Origin: Hyperoodon ampullatus
Taxonomy: Eukaryota; Chordata; Mammalia; Artiodactyla; Ziphiidae
NCBI GenBank assembly: GCA_949752795.1
Contig: OX457064.1
Span: forward strand, 106,245,454-106,309,453
DNA length: 64,000 bases
Direction: 5' to 3'
Shown here: positions 61,851-64,000 of the stretch, in pieces
Layout of the letters: each line of letters opens with the position of its first letter
Position numbering within the stretch: position 1 is the stretch's first letter
The notes under the pieces: model-generated
Seen by the model: only the letters and a program-made list of their open reading frames with translations
Told to the model about the DNA's origin: nothing
Databases searched by the model: none
Made by a program: the position numbers and the translations under genes

Positions 61851-64000
61851 ACCCACCATGGTTCCACCCAAATGCCCTCCACGTAGAGAGGCGTTAAAGC
61901 AATCCAGTGATGGTGAGAGCTGGCACGTAGGGCTGTCAAGGACAGTGGGGAGAATGGCTCACACAACCAAATCATCTTGTGCAGGCTCTGTAGAGACTGT
62001 CACAGGCCCCGTTATCTCCATCCTAAGAGGTTTGGTCACAGGAAGACTCTTAAAGGCAAAACTCTCATGAATTCTAACAAGCCGATTAAGAAATAGCCCA
62101 GGCTAGCTTCATCCTGAGCGCGGTGTGCCCAGCCCGAGTTGCTGCGCGCTGCCATCACCAGGGGCCCCTCCAGTCCCGCCAAAAGGACGCTTGCCCCACA
62201 GTGGACATAGACACCTGCACCTCCCAGGAAGAAAGAAAACACTTTCCCAATAAAGTGTCCAAAGATGCCCACGTCGGTTCCAACAAGACCACGGCTCCCC
62301 TGCCTCCGGCGTGTGTGTGGCAGCGGGGCTCTGGTTCCCACCGAGGAAGCCGGGGAGCATCTTGTCAGCTAATCCCACTCAGCGGTGAGGGAGCACAGTT
62401 ACCTGGCTGGTTAAAAAGCTGGCATTTCCAGGGCAGTGAATAAACTGCGCTGAGAAGGCACAAGCTCAGTTCCCTCTGCAGACACAGACCCACCTGTAGA
62501 AGGGAGAAAACCCCACTTTGGTGGTGACACTGGCTCTGCAGCATAAATTTGTAGTTCTTCCCGGCCCACCCCGGACGTGGGGCTCAGCCGTCTGACCCCA
62601 GTGGACTGAGGTGGAAGTGGCCAGTTCTGAGCACAGGCCTCCTGTGGCGTCACACAGTTCCTCTCACCCTCTTGCGCCCATAACCTGGCCAGAGAAGAGC
62701 ACGTCCCAACCAGCTCCCGGGTCAGAGGGGGAGGAGTCACATAAGGGACAGACCTGGACCCATCCTACCCTGTAGAGCTGCCTGCTGAGCCTGGTCTAGA
62801 CAGCTGGCCACCCATCAACCAGCAGACTTGCAGGGAAAACGCCCCTAAGTCTTGCTTTGTTATGCAGCAGTAGCTGGCTGACAGTGCACAACCAAATCAA
62901 TTAAGAATTTAGAACTTAGAGGCTGGGGGTGGATGCTAGATGCTAGCTTGGGTGCAGTGGGTGCACTGGGCTGAGCGCTGCTGGGTAGAGTGGTGGCTTT
63001 TGTCCCTCAGGGTCCCCTACAAGTCACCTCCTCCTGGGAACATGATGGGAACCAAGCAGATCTTTGCCATCGCCTAATTCCGAATGAACTTGTTAAAGCA
63101 TTTTTAGCGTAATGAAAACATTAGATCAATTCCTTGCAGCGATGGCTGTCACTAAATCAATAGCCCGTTTGGCGTATCACACTGACGGCTGACACACACG
63201 CGTGAAGGTCTGTGAACAATTGTGGGGCTGCAGAGTGCCCTTGTGTAGTAAGAAGGCGGAGCGGGGAAGGAGGGGCGGGAGAGGGAAACTCTGCTCCGAC
63301 CGCAGGTTGAAGCACAAGAGGAGGGGAAAGAGGCAATGGCCTGGACGCCACAGGCACCCCGAGAACAGCAGGCAGCAGTGGAGAGAGGTCAGGACCAGCG
63401 CTCTGCACGGATTCTTGTGCAGCTGGACCAGAGCAGCACACACACCCTGCAGGAGTCTCCCGTCTTGTTCCACCTTTATCTCTTCTCCAAATGAGCCCAC
63501 AGAGCAAAGAAAGGGTCAGTGCGAGAGAAGGCAGAAATAGATCCTGCGTCAGGAGCCCAAGGCAAGCCCTGGGAATAGCACTGATGGAAAGCCGGGGGCT
63601 GTGGGGTCTGCTCTCCAGGGGCAGGGATCCCGGCAACAGCTAACACATCACCGGGAAGAACGGGATTAGGGATGCTCAGACTGGGCCCAGAAGCAGCACG
63701 TTTTTCAGCTTCTAAGAGGGGTCCGTGACTAAGAGAAAGGGGAATCGGTCTAGGAAGACAAGAATAGGTTATTCAGTTCAACGATGTATCCAGGAGAGTT
63801 GTAACCATAACGATACCGTAAAAGCGTGCACACGCACACGCACACACACACACCTCCATGGGCAGTATCTGGGCAGAACAAGTTCACTGTGCGACACTGT
63901 TGGGCCAGAGCGTGGCCAGGAGGGTGTCTGTGGGTGACCCAGGGAACCAGTAGCTCCAGGCTCAGTAGAAAGGGGTAGATAAGGGTGTGAAAGTCTAGGG
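61851..64000. other. Unannotated sequence to the window end
   Basis: GC-moderate. Contains only a CA microsatellite near 63.83 kb. No RBM33 exon or other gene was recognised. Confidence 0.4.
63828..63853 (+). repeat. (CA)n microsatellite, with CG interruptions
   Basis: About 13 units of ca/cg dinucleotides. Confidence 0.9.

Noticed and set aside
62036..62341. Minus-strand VYVHCGASV text, similar to the CNPY2 LHCGACR segment
   Set aside because: The second cysteine is missing, the phase does not fit a donor, and the flanking residues do not match.

Overview
The window is mammalian nuclear DNA, most likely from a whale or dolphin. At least 17 tRNA-Glu-derived SINEs of the CHR type are scattered through it. 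Several are the CHR-2 form with the 'gcggtacgcgggcctctcactg' family of tails that is typical of cetaceans, and there is no Alu or B1/B2 element and no recognisable Bov-tA or BovB. The reading is eukaryotic throughout: one gene split by long introns, surrounded by introns, intergenic DNA and transposon debris. Nearly all open frames longer than 60 codons are chance frames in GC-rich sequence, SINEs or minisatellites.

The one gene I can support is CNPY1 (canopy 1, an ER-resident saposin-like modulator of FGF receptor signalling). It lies on the minus strand as four coding exons at 50636-50738, 18932-19135, 17072-17168 and 12989-13026. All visible splice sites are canonical AG/GT and the exon phases join without a frameshift. 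The exon carrying the signal peptide is not identified. The 18932-19135 exon has an in-frame TAA at 18977-18979, where I recall human CNPY1 having lysine. If real, it cuts the product before most of the conserved cysteines, so CNPY1 may be broken in this animal. In other mammals CNPY1 lies between EN2 and RBM33, so EN2 is expected off the left edge and RBM33 off the right edge; neither is in the window.

Layout: 1-6.4 kb is GC-rich sequence with a G-rich 21-bp minisatellite, L1/MIR/DNA-transposon remnants and two CHR SINEs. From 6.4 to 24.5 kb there is no CHR SINE at all; most of this stretch is AT-rich. It holds the three 3' CNPY1 exons, a 99-bp duplicated block of unknown nature, and a CpG island at 19.5-20.3 kb just upstream of the second visible exon. 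That island contains closely spaced TCF/LEF-like and SOX-POU-like motifs and may be an internal CNPY1 promoter or enhancer. From 24.5 to 50.6 kb is the long CNPY1 intron, dense in SINEs, MaLR LTR fragments and old L1, with a cluster of four SINEs at 34.0-35.1 kb. From 50.7 kb to the end is upstream intron or intergenic DNA with a three-level nested insertion at 58.2-59.35 kb (a SINE inside a solo LTR inside a MaLR element).

No novel multi-gene system is visible. The most consequential observations are the CNPY1 nonsense codon, the SINE-free domain with its motif-rich CpG island, and the unexplained 99-bp duplication.
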